A DNA stretch of 64,000 nucleotides from Micromonospora sp. BL4 (GCF_003667505.1 NZ_RCVJ01000085.1:1-64000); one strand, 5' to 3'. Shown: positions 46,950 through 57,826, counted from the first letter of the stretch. Numbers and translations are program-made. Notes: a model not told the origin generated them from the sequence alone.

Positions 46950-46953
<4 letters not shown>
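45751..46953 (-). CDS. M20 amidohydrolase (allantoate/N-carbamoyl-amino-acid hydrolase family) in the hut operon
   Basis: The 400-residue zinc hydrolase has the family's metal sites [29 protein letters not shown] and ELHVEQG, and a central dimerisation domain ending with GAGHDAG. The family hydrolyses allantoate, N-carbamoyl amino acids and related amides. Located between hutU and hutF with overlaps on both sides, and with no hutG in sight, it is the natural candidate for removing formyl from N-formyl-glutamate. That function is inferred from context. GTG 46953 overlaps the hutU stop. Confidence 0.86.
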
Positions 46954-48605
<1,652 letters not shown>

Positions 48606-48622
48606 CTCTGATCTCCTCCGGG

Positions 48623-49474
48623 TCAACCGAGGAACAACTGACGGCGGGCCGCGGAGGCTTCGAACGCCTCCAGGCGGCGCTGGGTGTCGGCCGGCGCGGC
48701 GTCGCAGATCGCCTGCAACAGCACCATGGCCAGGGTCATCGGGGCGGTGTGCAGGTCGAAGACGAGCTGGGCGCCGACGGCTGCGGGGAGCACCACGTCG
48801 GAGTGTTCGGTGGCCGGGCTGACCGGCGAGTCGGTGATCGCCACCACGGTCAGCCCGGCGGCCCGCGCGTCGCGCAGCGCGTCCAGGGTCTCCCGGGGAT
48901 AGCGGGGCAGCACGAAGGCCAGGACCGCCGAGGCGCCGGCCTCGGCGGCCTGCTCCAAGCGGTCGGCGAGCAGGCTGCCACCGTCGTCGAGCACCCGGAC
49001 GTCCGGGTGCACCTTGGCGGCGAAGTAGGCGAAGTACGCGGCCAGCGGCGCGGCGGCGCGCAGGCCGAGCACCGGTAGCGGGCGGCTGGCGGCGAGCAGC
49101 CGGCCGGTCTCGGCGATCCGGTCCCGGTCGGCGAGCTGACCGGCGAGTCGGTCCAGGTTGCCCATCTCGGCGCGGACCGCCTGCTGGAGTTCGTTGCCGG
49201 CGTCCGCCGGGCCGCCGGGGGTGGCGGTGGTGAGGTCGCGCAGCCGGCGGCGCAGCGCCGGGTAACCGTCGTGGCCGAGCGCGACGGCGAACCGGGTGAC
49301 CGACGGCTGGCTGACCCCGGCCAGCTCGGCCACCTCGGCCGCGGACAGGTACGCCACGGCGGAGGCGTGCTGCACCAGGCAGTGGGCGATCCGACGCTGG
49401 GTCGGGGTGAGCCGCACGCCGTGGAACAGGTCGAGCACCCGCTCGGTGGGCGCGGCGACAGCTCCTTCATTCAC
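48623..49474 (-). CDS. MurR/RpiR-family regulator of the hut operon
   Basis: The 283-residue regulator has an N-terminal RpiR helix-turn-helix (about 20-80: [25 protein letters not shown]) and a C-terminal SIS sugar-isomerase-like ligand domain (about 120-260). It is the first gene of the hut unit, 17 bp before hutU, so it is very likely co-transcribed and controls it. The ligand might be urocanate or a pathway product rather than a phosphosugar. GTG 49474 has no obvious ribosome binding site. Confidence 0.87.
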   Translation of the reverse strand: MNEGAVAAPTERVLDLFHGVRLTPTQRRIAHCLVQHASAVAYLSAAEVAELAGVSQPSVTRFAVALGHDGYPALRRRLRDLTTATPGGPADAGNELQQAVRAEMGNLDRLAGQLADRDRIAETGRLLAASRPLPVLGLRAAAPLAAYFAYFAAKVHPDVRVLDDGGSLLADRLEQAAEAGASAVLAFVLPRYPRETLDALRDARAAGLTVVAITDSPVSPATEHSDVVLPAAVGAQLVFDLHTAPMTLAMVLLQAICDAAPADTQRRLEAFEASAARRQLFLG

Positions 49475-49490
49475 GGCATGACTCTATGCA

Positions 49491-49502
49491 TGAAAACTTT
49501 CA
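49491..49502. promoter_or_regulatory. RpiR-type operator of the hut operon
   Basis: TGAAAACTTTCA is a TGAAA-N2-TTTCA dyad, the half-site type bound by MurR/RpiR regulators. It lies 16 bp upstream of the regulator's GTG and is well placed to block the promoter of the whole operon. Confidence 0.6.
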
Positions 49503-49536
49503 GAGGGCAACCGTTCCTTCGCCACACGTTCCACTG

Positions 49537-49558
49537 ACCGGTCGGTGGGCCGACCGGT
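49537..49558. promoter_or_regulatory. Palindrome in the hut / membrane-protein divergent interval
   Basis: ACCGGTCGG and CCGACCGGT form a perfect 9-bp inverted repeat around TGGG, 61 bp before the start at 49620. It could be an operator or the base of a hairpin. Confidence 0.35.
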
Positions 49559-49619
49559 GGGCGACCGGGCGAGCGTCCCCTCTGTAGGATCCGCACGGCG
49601 GTCGAGCAGAGGAGTGCGC

Positions 49620-51572
49620 ATGCAGTCGGTTGGCCCGTACCGGTTCACCCACATGTTGGGCACCTGCCCTGTGGGCAAGGCCTGGGCTGCCATCGACGAG
49701 CAGGGCCGTTTCGTCACCGTGGCGGTGCTGGACGCCGTGGCCGCGAGCACGCCGGGGTGGCGTGAAGCCTTCGCCGGGACAGCCAACGCCATGTCGCAGA
49801 GGCCGGGCGGCCAGGCTTTCGCGTACGCCGACTTCTTCGCCGCCGAGCCGTGGGCTGCCTATCCGGCCGAGGCCGGCCAGGGCGCCGAGAAGTTGTTCCG
49901 CGCGCTGGGGCAGGAATACCACCCGGCGCCGACGGAGAACAGCGGCTCACCCGAGGACGGCGGCTCGACGGAGCCGGTCACCGGGGTGCCGCGGCAGGTC
50001 TCCGGACCGCCGCAGTCGGTGTCCGGCCCTCCGCAACAGGTCTCCGCGCCACCGCAGCCGGTGTCCGGCGCCCCGCTGCCGACGTCCGGAGCACCGTTCG
50101 CGCCGTGGGCGCTGCACGCCGGCGGGCTGCCGACCGTGCCGCCCGCACCGACCCCGTCGCCCGCCACCGACGCGCCCCAGTCACCCGCGCCGGTGTCCGC
50201 CGCTCCGGCGGATCCGCCTCCCTACGACCCGTTCAACGCCTCGGCCCGGCGCATCAAGCCGTCGGAGCCGCCGCCGCGCCGTACCGGGCTCTGGGCGGGG
50301 CTCGCCGCGCTGGTGCTGGTGGCGGCCGTGGGCAGTGGAGTGGCCATCTGGTCGATCGCCGGCAAGGACCAGCCCGATCCCTACACTCCGCCGACCGCGA
50401 TCGCCACGGCGTCCTCCGGTGACGCCGCGGCCGAGCCGGCCCTGAAGCCGTGGGCGCAGGCCACCCTGTACAGCCCGGAGGAGCACGCCCTCGCGGTCGC
50501 CGCGCCGTCGCTGGTCTTCATCGAGGCGGTCTTCACCGGATACGTCCGCGACACCAGGACGAACGCCCTGGTGTACCCGCGGCCCGTCTCCTTCATCCGT
50601 CGGTGCAGTGGCTTCGTGGTGAGTCCGGACGGCCACGCCGTCACCAACGGGTCCTGCGTCAAGCCGACGGAGGGGCACGCCCGCTGGCTCGCCGTCGACG
50701 CGCTGGCCAGGGTGCTCGTGCAGGAGAAGAAGCTTTCCGCCGCGCAGATCTCCACCTACATCGCGACCAACCTCGCCAAGGTGCGGTTCACCGGCGTGGA
50801 GCCGACCACCGAGCCGACCAGCGCGGTGTACGGCCAGCTCAACACCGCGAAGGGCAACGTGACGGAGGCGCCGGCCATCCCGGCCGAGATCGTCCGGAGC
50901 CTGCCCGAGGACAGCGGCAACACCGCACTGATCAAGCTCGCCCAGGGCGGTCTGCCCGCGGTGGAACTCAACCCGTCCGCCAGCCTGGCGGCGGACGCCT
51001 CGGTGCGCATCCTCGCCTTCACGACCACCGACGTCGTCTTCCGCAACGCCACCTACCGTCCCCAGTCCAAGCTGGTGACGATCACCGGTACGAGCGAGCG
51101 CGGACCTGTCTCGTTCTACCTCATCAACGAGGATCTCGGCACGGTGTCACACGGGGGCATCGCCCTCGATCCCGCCGGTCGGGTGGCCGGCCTGATCTAC
51201 CAGGATCAGGCGAGTCCGGACCGCGCGAACCGAGCGGTGCTGCCGGCGTCGACGATCGCCGCGCTGCTGGCCGAGGCCGGGGTCGGAAACGCGCTCGGCG
51301 ACTCCGACAAGCTCTACCGCGGCGGCCTGGACGCGTACTTCGGCGGCGACTCGTCGAGCGCCATCACCCAGCTTGAGGGCGCTGCCGCCGCGTCGCCCGC
51401 CAACCTGCTCGCGCAGGCCTACCGGCAGAACGCCGCCGAGCGTCAGCGGTTGGAGAGCGCGTCGCGGGCGCAGTCGGACACCCTCGTCCTCGTGCTGGTC
51501 GGCTCCGCGGCCCTGCTGCTCATCGCCCTTGTCGTCCTGGTCGTGATGCTCGTCCGTCGTCGCCACCACTGA
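49620..51572 (+). CDS. Membrane protein: pseudokinase-like N-lobe, pseudo-trypsin ectodomain
   Basis: The 650-residue protein starts like a Ser/Thr kinase N-lobe (VGPYRFTHMLGTCPVGKAW, residues 4-22; VTVAVL at 32-37) but lacks the VAxK lysine and stops after about 95 residues. A Pro-rich repeat (PP-Q-VSG units, 124-160) leads to TM1 (222-247). The exported part resembles a trypsin/HtrA fold, but CSGFVVSPDGHAVTNGSC has no catalytic His, and the Ser motif reads TVSHGGIALD (509-518). A helical stretch (565-612) and TM2 (620-645) follow. GAGGAG precedes ATG 49620. Confidence 0.7.
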   Translation: MQSVGPYRFTHMLGTCPVGKAWAAIDEQGRFVTVAVLDAVAASTPGWREAFAGTANAMSQRPGGQAFAYADFFAAEPWAAYPAEAGQGAEKLFRALGQEYHPAPTENSGSPEDGGSTEPVTGVPRQVSGPPQSVSGPPQQVSAPPQPVSGAPLPTSGAPFAPWALHAGGLPTVPPAPTPSPATDAPQSPAPVSAAPADPPPYDPFNASARRIKPSEPPPRRTGLWAGLAALVLVAAVGSGVAIWSIAGKDQPDPYTPPTAIATASSGDAAAEPALKPWAQATLYSPEEHALAVAAPSLVFIEAVFTGYVRDTRTNALVYPRPVSFIRRCSGFVVSPDGHAVTNGSCVKPTEGHARWLAVDALARVLVQEKKLSAAQISTYIATNLAKVRFTGVEPTTEPTSAVYGQLNTAKGNVTEAPAIPAEIVRSLPEDSGNTALIKLAQGGLPAVELNPSASLAADASVRILAFTTTDVVFRNATYRPQSKLVTITGTSERGPVSFYLINEDLGTVSHGGIALDPAGRVAGLIYQDQASPDRANRAVLPASTIAALLAEAGVGNALGDSDKLYRGGLDAYFGGDSSSAITQLEGAAAASPANLLAQAYRQNAAERQRLESASRAQSDTLVLVLVGSAALLLIALVVLVVMLVRRRHH

Positions 51573-52080
51573 GCGACCGACGACCGGACAATTTCGCCGG
51601 ATCGGACACATCGGAATATAAGCGTTGATGGTCCCGTCTCGGCGATCACTCTCATTGGTCATTCCCGCAGTGAAAAAACCGTGCCGCCCAAAAAGTCAGA
51701 TGTTCGGGTGAACTCGAATCCACCGGACGGTGTGCCGTGGCCGGCCGGCCCTTGCCAGGGTCTGCACGTGGGCTGATCCGAGCGGTGACCAGCGAAATCC
51801 CTTGGTGGGCAAGCGATTTCCGCTCGACATCACGACGCCCGGCAGGTGATGGTGTGCCGATGCGGCGATCGCTATACTCCGTCTTGTTGCGCGATGGATC
51901 TTCATTGTCGTCGATCGAGGGAACGGTCCTGCGAACGCGTCGCTGAAAATCGCTGCGAATGGTGGCTTTCATGGGGGTGGCGAAGGTGAGCGTGTCGGAT
52001 CGTCGTGTCTTGTGGACTGGCGGGGCTGGCCGGCTGAGCGGTCAAGGCAGTCCGGGCGGGCTGCGAAACGGCGTCCGTCC
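51573..52080 (+). other. Gene-poor leader region before the GT2 gene
   Basis: I see no supportable gene here. The stretch is less GC-rich than its neighbours, with short A-runs at about 51670-51700. It has one good -10 candidate, TATACT at 51873-51878, without a convincing -35. Short frames such as 51737-51946 lack codon bias and a ribosome binding site. A long leader or a promoter region for the second polysaccharide block is likely. Confidence 0.4.
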
Positions 52081-53031
52081 GTGACGAACCACCCCGCATA
52101 CTCGCCCCCCTCCTTGCGTGACGCCGCTGGCAGCACACTCCCCTCCGGCGACCGGCCTCCGCTGCCGATGATCGATGGGCCCACGGTGCCGTCGATGCCG
52201 GCCGTCGGCGCCTCGACCCTCCCGCTCACCCGTGTGGCGGACCAGGTGACCCCGGCGATCTCGGTCTGCATCGCCGTCCGGGACCGGCCCGAGCTCCTGG
52301 TGAAGTCCATCCAGAGCGTGCTCGCCGGCAGTTTCGACGATTTCGAGCTCATCGTGGTCGACGACGGTTCGGCCGTACCCGCTCAGGACGGGTTGGCCGA
52401 GGCGGGCCTGCTCGCCGACCGGCGGATCCGCCTCGTCCGGCAACAGCCCACGGGGATCAGCGCCGCGCGCAACGCTGCCCTGCGCGTCGCGCGCGGCAGG
52501 TTCATCACCGTGCTCGACTCGGACGACGAGTTGGCCCCCGACGGTCTGGCCCGGATGCAGGAATTCATCGCCCGGACGGGTGCGCGCTGGGTCTACACGG
52601 ACTACGAGGAGATCGTCGGCGGTTCGGCGAAGGTGATCAGGCTCCCCTCCTATCCGGATGCCCGTCGCATGCTCCGGTCCGTGCTGACCCGGCCCCGGCT
52701 GCCCTTCAAGCACTCCGGCATGACCATCGACCGTGAGCTGCTGCTACAGCTCGGCGGGTACGACGAGCAGATGTCCATCAAGGTGGATGTCGAACTGGTC
52801 CTGCGCGCCCTCAGCAACGGGGTCCACCTGCGGCGACTCGACGAGCCGATCGTTCGATTCCATCGGCACAGCGGCAGCATCAGCCGGCGGCGCATCGCCG
52901 GCCTCGTCGCTTGGCGCAAGATGATCAAGATGTACAGCCGTCCGCGTGTTCCGGGGCTCGCCCTGGCCGTCGTGACGGTGCGCGCGGTGAGTGAGATCGG
53001 CAAATGGTTGGTCACGGCCCTCGGGCGGTGA
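52081..53031 (+). CDS. Family 2 glycosyltransferase
   Basis: The GT-A fold enzyme has ISVCIAVRDRPELLVKSIQSVL, the nucleotide-binding VVDDGS, the acceptor-side PTGISAARNAALRVARG and the metal-binding DSDDEL (DxD-like). A C-terminal helical tail rich in Arg (SRRRIAGLVAWRKM) suggests membrane association. It adds a sugar during repeat-unit synthesis; the sugar is unknown. The start is uncertain: in-frame GTG at 52012 or 52081 and ATG at 52168 all lack a ribosome binding site. The first 30-60 residues are Pro/Ser-rich and non-conserved in any case. Confidence 0.82.
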   Translation: MTNHPAYSPPSLRDAAGSTLPSGDRPPLPMIDGPTVPSMPAVGASTLPLTRVADQVTPAISVCIAVRDRPELLVKSIQSVLAGSFDDFELIVVDDGSAVPAQDGLAEAGLLADRRIRLVRQQPTGISAARNAALRVARGRFITVLDSDDELAPDGLARMQEFIARTGARWVYTDYEEIVGGSAKVIRLPSYPDARRMLRSVLTRPRLPFKHSGMTIDRELLLQLGGYDEQMSIKVDVELVLRALSNGVHLRRLDEPIVRFHRHSGSISRRRIAGLVAWRKMIKMYSRPRVPGLALAVVTVRAVSEIGKWLVTALGR

Positions 53032-53288
53032 TCCGCCCCCGCACGGGACGGCGTCGTCGACCGCATGGATCGGCTCCGCCGTCGATGGCTCCACGCCGGT
53101 CGAGCGGCACCGCGAGAAGCCGACTCATGACGCTCTGACATCCCGGAGCTGTCGGCGTGGCGCGACACCTCGAAGGACTGATCGGATCACAGCAGGAGCG
53201 CCCGAACCGCCACTAGGCAGGACGCCTTTCTGCCGCATAGGGTGCACGTCGCGATCTCCCGACGGGGGCGATGTGGGAAAGGAAGGTC

Positions 53289-54842
53289 GTGTCCGCGCAC
53301 ACTCAGTTCCTCACGGCTGTCACGCCACAGCAGACACCGAGGTTCGACCCGGATCTGGGGGTGATCACGCCTCCCTCCAACGGCATGGCACGGTCCGTGT
53401 TCGCACGCCCGGTCGCACCACGGGCCAACTGGCGACGGCGCTACGTGGCCTGGCTGGTCCTGCTCGACGCGCTCGCGGCCCTGGCCGCCAGCCGGACGGT
53501 CGTCGCCCTGCTGGCCGAGGCCGACGCCGGCTTCTGGGATCAGCGGGTGCTCGGGAACGTCAGCTCCTTCACCCTCGTGGCGAACATCGGCGTCCCCCTC
53601 GGTTGGTTGCTCCTGCTCGTCGCCGCCGGGGCGTACGACCAGCGTGCGCTCGGGCTGGGCACCGAGGAGCTCAAGCGGGTGGCCCGGGCCAACCTCGCGA
53701 TGGCCGCCACGGTCTCGTTCCTCGCCCTCGGCTTCAAGAAGGACCTGTCCCGGGCGACGGTCGCCGCCATCATCATCTGCCTGCTGCTCTACACCCTGGT
53801 GGCTCGCTTCGCCGCTCGGGTGGTGCTGCGCCGGATCCGGCGCACCGGGCGGGCGTCGCAGAAGGTGCTGCTGGTCGGCCGGCTCTCCGACGCGCTCGCG
53901 CTGCACGAGGTGGTGACCCGCAACTACGGTGCCGGGCTCCACCCGATCGCCATCCACCTGCCACATCACCCCCGACCGGGCGAGCGGGTGAACGCCCCGG
54001 TGCCGGTATACGTGGGCTGGGACCTGGTGCCGCTGGTCCAGCAGCTCGGCGCGGACACCATCGCGGTCTGCGGCCCCGCCAGCCTGGAGTCGTACGAGCT
54101 GCGCAAGCTCGCCTGGCAGTTGGAGGGCACCGGCCTGAACCTGGTGGTGGTTCCCCAGGTCACCGACGTCACCGGCCCGCGCATCCACGTCCGGCCGATC
54201 GAGGGCCTCCCCCTGCTCAATGTGGACGAGCCCACCATCTCCGGCCTGTCGCTGCTGGCCAAGACCGTGCTCGACCGGGTCACCGCACTGCTCGGGCTGG
54301 TGCTGCTGAGCCCGGTGCTGCTCGCCATCGCCCTGGCCATCAAGTTCAGTGACCCGGGGCCGGTGATGTTCCGGCAGACCCGGATCGGTCACGAGGGCCG
54401 CGCTTTCAAGGTCTGGAAGTTCCGGACCATGTACACCGACGCCGAGCAGCGGCTGGCCGCCCTGCAGCATCGCAACGAGAGCGACGGCCTGCTGTTCAAG
54501 ATGAAGGACGACCCTCGGGTCACCCCCATCGGCCGGCACCTGCGGGCGCTCTCGCTGGACGAGCTGCCCCAGCTGATCAACGTGCTGCGGGGGCAGATGT
54601 CACTGGTGGGCCCGCGCCCGCTGCCCACCGAGGACGACGACTACCGCGGTGACGTCCGCAGGCGGCTGCTGGTGCGGCCGGGCATCACCGGCCTCTGGCA
54701 GATCTCCGGCCGCTCCGACCTGACCTGGGACGACGCGGTCCGGCTGGACCTGCACTACGTGGACAACTGGTCGCTGGTGTACGACCTCGCCATCCTGTGG
54801 AAGACGGTCAGCGTGGTGCTGGCCCGGCGGGGCGCGTACTGA
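53289..54842 (+). CDS. Polyprenyl-phosphate sugar phosphotransferase (WbaP/CpsE type)
   Basis: The 517-residue membrane enzyme starts repeat-unit synthesis by moving a sugar-1-phosphate onto the lipid carrier. Four N-terminal helices (about 35-180) and a Rossmann-like middle (VLLVGRLSDALALHEVV) precede the bacterial sugar transferase domain (about 320-517). That domain has FRQTRIGHEGRAFKVWKFRTM, the DELPQLINVLRGQMSLVGPRP signature and the final RPGITGLWQISGRSDLTW. GTG 53289 is preferred to ATG 53271 because GGAAGG lies just upstream. Confidence 0.92.
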   Translation: MSAHTQFLTAVTPQQTPRFDPDLGVITPPSNGMARSVFARPVAPRANWRRRYVAWLVLLDALAALAASRTVVALLAEADAGFWDQRVLGNVSSFTLVANIGVPLGWLLLLVAAGAYDQRALGLGTEELKRVARANLAMAATVSFLALGFKKDLSRATVAAIIICLLLYTLVARFAARVVLRRIRRTGRASQKVLLVGRLSDALALHEVVTRNYGAGLHPIAIHLPHHPRPGERVNAPVPVYVGWDLVPLVQQLGADTIAVCGPASLESYELRKLAWQLEGTGLNLVVVPQVTDVTGPRIHVRPIEGLPLLNVDEPTISGLSLLAKTVLDRVTALLGLVLLSPVLLAIALAIKFSDPGPVMFRQTRIGHEGRAFKVWKFRTMYTDAEQRLAALQHRNESDGLLFKMKDDPRVTPIGRHLRALSLDELPQLINVLRGQMSLVGPRPLPTEDDDYRGDVRRRLLVRPGITGLWQISGRSDLTWDDAVRLDLHYVDNWSLVYDLAILWKTVSVVLARRGAY

Positions 54843-54862
54843 TCCGGAGTTCCGGAGACGTC

Positions 54863-54894
54863 GACGGGCGGTGGCCTTCCGGCCACCGCCCGTC
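54863..54894. terminator. Bidirectional terminator
   Basis: A 14-bp perfect stem (54863-54876 with 54881-54894) and a TTCC loop lie between the convergent sugar transferase and LCP genes. Confidence 0.85.
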
Positions 54895-54945
54895 AGTGTT
54901 CGTGCCGCCGCCCGCCACCAGCAAAGCGCCGGCGGGCGGAGGGAC

Positions 54946-56031
54946 CTACGGCTTCTTCGCGCCGGCGAGGATGTCCGGGACCGCGTCCCGGCGCACCGCG
55001 TCGTAGAACGACTTGACCCGGTTCGTGTCGGCCAGGACGACGCTCTCCGAACCGATCCGGCCGGTGCCCTTGGTGGGGCTGGTGACGAAGGTCAGGTTGC
55101 TGCCGCGGACGCCGCGCATCTGGTTGGCCGTCTCCAGCAGGGACAGCTCCTTGTCCACCGACACCGAGTTCGAGGTGGCCTTGAGGAACGAGTTCAGCTT
55201 GCCGGGGTTGGTCAGGAGGCCACCGGAGGAGGCCTTGTCGATGATCGCCTTGATGACCTGCTGCTGGTGCCGGATCCGGGCGAAGTCACCGTCCGCGAAC
55301 TGCTTGCGCTGGCGTGCGTAGTCGAGCGCCGCCTCGCCGTCCATCCGCTGCATTCCCTTCTCGAACGTGCGGAACGGCGCGTGGATCGAGGTGAACCGCT
55401 TCTCCGAGTTGACCTCGATGCCGCCCAGCGCGTCGATGATTTCCTTGAACCCGGCGAAGTCGATCAGAGCCACGTGGTCCACCCGTACCTTGGTGAACGA
55501 CTCCACGGTCTGCACCATGAGCGGCACGCCGCCCCAGGCGTACGCGGCATTGATCTTGGCGTCCCGGCCGCCGTTGTTGCCGTCCGCGGATCGCGGCACC
55601 GACACCCAGGTGTCCCGGGGAATCGAGATCAGCTGGGCGCTGGACCGGTCCTTCGGCAGGTGGGCGAGGATGATCGTGTCGGTCCGCGAGCCGGAGGTCT
55701 TCTCCGGGTCACGAGAGTCGCTGCCCAGGATCATGATGTTCATCGCGCCCTCGACCGCCGCCTGCGGGCGACCCTCCTCCGGCACACCCTGGAACGCGTC
55801 CACGCGATCGATGTCACCCTCGACCGAACGCAGGTAAAGGCCGCCGGCGATCACCCCTCCGCCCCCCACCAGCGTCACCACCAGCAGGCTGATCAGGAGA
55901 ATCCGCCGCCAGCGGCGTCGTTGGGGTGGCTGCGGGCCAACCGGCTCGCCGTCGTCCACTCGCAGTGGCTGGCCGGCGGTCCCGGTCGAGTAGTACGCGC
56001 CGGGCTGCGCGGTCTCATTGTGACGTGGCAT
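54946..56031 (-). CDS. LytR-CpsA-Psr (LCP) family glycopolymer ligase
   Basis: The 361-residue membrane-anchored enzyme attaches lipid-linked polysaccharide to peptidoglycan. A cytoplasmic tail (1-40) and one helix (about 42-67) precede the LCP domain: LGSDSRDPE, GSRTDTIILAHL, SIPRDTWV, KINAAYAWGG and DYARQRKQFADGDFARIRHQQ. The conserved Arg/Asp set for pyrophosphate binding is present. Being beside the polysaccharide genes, it may anchor their product. ATG 56031 sits 6 bp behind TAGCAT with no ribosome binding site. Confidence 0.93.
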   Translation of the reverse strand: MPRHNETAQPGAYYSTGTAGQPLRVDDGEPVGPQPPQRRRWRRILLISLLVVTLVGGGGVIAGGLYLRSVEGDIDRVDAFQGVPEEGRPQAAVEGAMNIMILGSDSRDPEKTSGSRTDTIILAHLPKDRSSAQLISIPRDTWVSVPRSADGNNGGRDAKINAAYAWGGVPLMVQTVESFTKVRVDHVALIDFAGFKEIIDALGGIEVNSEKRFTSIHAPFRTFEKGMQRMDGEAALDYARQRKQFADGDFARIRHQQQVIKAIIDKASSGGLLTNPGKLNSFLKATSNSVSVDKELSLLETANQMRGVRGSNLTFVTSPTKGTGRIGSESVVLADTNRVKSFYDAVRRDAVPDILAGAKKP

Positions 56032-56037
56032 GGCGCG

Positions 56038-56043
56038 ATGCTA
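56038..56043 (-). promoter_or_regulatory. Candidate leaderless -10 box of the LCP gene (TAGCAT)
   Basis: On the minus strand TAGCAT is followed by six bases and the ATG. The LCP gene and the divergent methyltransferase share this 138-bp interval. Confidence 0.45.
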
Positions 56044-56169
56044 CTGACTCGGCTTTCGGCCCGAGTACCCTCGTCCGGCCGGCACCGCCCGCCGACGGGT
56101 TGAACTGTCGACCGAACTCAATGGCAACAACCCCTGCCGCAAGGCCCGCCGGCCTGATAAGAAGCTCCG

Positions 56170-57003
56170 GTGGACGCAACGAAGCTCCGACGGGCCATCG
56201 CCCGCACCCCGCTCGCGCCCGTCGCCGCCTTCCCGAAACGGCTGGCCCGTGTCGCCCGGCACGACGCCAAGGTGCTGCGCACCTCGGCCCGATGGCTGGT
56301 CACCTCGCGGGAACACCACAACTACACCTACGACCTGACCAAACTCAGCCGCCACCACCTGGCCTGGTTCGTCAGCGTGATCTGCGACCGCCCGGTCGAG
56401 CAGGTCCGCGGCTGGTTCGACGAGGTCGAGTCCGACCAACCCCTGCGACAGCACATCGAGCAGGCCACGGCGGGCTCCGCCCGGCGGGGGCTGGCCGACC
56501 GGCAGGTCCGCTACGCCCGCCGGATCGGCTGGTACGCGATGGTCCGGGCCACCCGCCCCGCACACGTGGTGGAGACCGGCGTCGACAAAGGGCTGGGCAG
56601 CTGCGTCCTGGCCGCGGCGCTGCTGCGCAACGCGCAGGAGGGCCACCCGGGCCGGGTCACCTCACTGGACATCAATCCCGAGGCCGGCTACCTGGCCCGC
56701 ACCGCCCCCTGGTCGAAGGTGGTCGACCTGGTGATCGGCGACTCGATCGCCTCGATCGGCGCTCTGGACCGCCCCGTCGACCTCTTCCTGCACGACAGCG
56801 ACCACAGCCGGGCACACGAGAAGCGCGAGTTCGACGCGGTGGAGCCGAAGCTCGCCCCCGGCGCGATCCTGCTCACCGACAACGTCACCAGCACCAATGT
56901 GCTCGCCGAACACGCCGAGCGCACCGGCCGGCGGTTCCTCGCCTACCGGGAGAGCCCCGCCAACCACTGGTACCCCGGCGACGGCATCGGCGTGGCATGG
57001 TAG
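56170..57003 (+). CDS. Class I SAM-dependent methyltransferase
   Basis: The 277-residue protein has a basic N-terminal arm (about 1-45), then a Rossmann methyltransferase fold: motif I HVVETGVDKGLGSCVLAAAL, an acidic end of strand 2 in VTSLDINPEAG, and DLFLHDSDHS with the metal-type HDSDH of the Methyltransferase_24 group. The final GDGIGVAW closes the sheet. It may O-methylate a sugar of the neighbouring polysaccharide, although nothing in the sequence fixes the substrate. The MOSC gene starts 4 bp after its stop. Confidence 0.82.
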   Translation: MDATKLRRAIARTPLAPVAAFPKRLARVARHDAKVLRTSARWLVTSREHHNYTYDLTKLSRHHLAWFVSVICDRPVEQVRGWFDEVESDQPLRQHIEQATAGSARRGLADRQVRYARRIGWYAMVRATRPAHVVETGVDKGLGSCVLAAALLRNAQEGHPGRVTSLDINPEAGYLARTAPWSKVVDLVIGDSIASIGALDRPVDLFLHDSDHSRAHEKREFDAVEPKLAPGAILLTDNVTSTNVLAEHAERTGRRFLAYRESPANHWYPGDGIGVAW

Positions 57004-57007
57004 CCCC

Positions 57008-57826
57008 GTGCGGCTGACCTCGATCCACACGTACCCCGTCAAGGGCTGCCACCGGCTCGACCACGACGACGCCCTCGTGCGGCCGTGGGGCCTGGCCGGC
57101 GACCGGCGCTGGATGGTGGTGGACGCCGACGGCGTCGGCGTCACCCAGCGGGAGACCACCCGGCTGGTCGGCCTGCGCGCCACCGTGCGCCCCGGGGGTC
57201 TCACGCTGCGCGCCGACGGTCAGCCCGACCTCGACGTGCCCGAGCCGGCCGACGGTGACCCGGTGGACGTGCGCACCTTCCGCAACCGGAAGCTTCCGGT
57301 GCCCGCGCTGCCCGCCGGCCCGGCGGCCGACGCCTGGCTCGGCGCGCTGCTCAGCCGGCCGGTCCGACTGGTCTGGTTGGCCCGGCCGACCCGACACCTC
57401 GCCGCCGCGGATCGCGAACACGACACCGGCGACCAGGTCAACTTCGCGGACGCCTACCCGCTGCTGCTGACGAACTCCGCCTCCCTCGACGCGCTCAACG
57501 ACTGGCTCGCCGAGGCCGGGGAGGAACCGGTGCCGATGGCCCGGTTCCGGCCCAACCTGGTCATCGACGGGGCCCTTGCGTGGGCCGAGGACGGCTGGGT
57601 CGGCCGGTCGCTGCGCATCGGTGACCTGCGGTTCCGTGCCGCCGGGCCATGCGACCGCTGCGTGGTGACCACGACCGACCAGGAGACCGGGGTACGCACG
57701 AAGGAGCCGCTGCGCACGCTCGGCCGGCACCGCAACGTCCACCAGAAACTCCTCTTCGGACTGCACCTCGTGCCCGTGCACGGTGGCCCCGTGGCCGTGG
57801 GCGCCCCGGTCGTCCCGGAGGCGTGA
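57008..57826 (+). CDS. MOSC-domain protein
   Basis: The 272-residue protein has the MOSC N-terminal barrel (LTSIHTYPVKGCHRLDHDDALV, GLAGDRRWMVVD) and the C-terminal MOSC domain with MARFRPNLVIDG, GPCDRCVVTTTDQETG and the conserved Cys (Cys in GPCDRC) that can ligate molybdenum. Relatives such as YcbX and mARC reduce N-hydroxylated bases. GTG 57008 lies 4 bp after the methyltransferase stop, so the two are co-transcribed. Confidence 0.9.
   Translation: MRLTSIHTYPVKGCHRLDHDDALVRPWGLAGDRRWMVVDADGVGVTQRETTRLVGLRATVRPGGLTLRADGQPDLDVPEPADGDPVDVRTFRNRKLPVPALPAGPAADAWLGALLSRPVRLVWLARPTRHLAAADREHDTGDQVNFADAYPLLLTNSASLDALNDWLAEAGEEPVPMARFRPNLVIDGALAWAEDGWVGRSLRIGDLRFRAAGPCDRCVVTTTDQETGVRTKEPLRTLGRHRNVHQKLLFGLHLVPVHGGPVAVGAPVVPEA

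Noticed and set aside
51737..51946. 69-residue frame in the gene-poor region
   Set aside because: No ribosome binding site, no codon bias and no recognisable protein.
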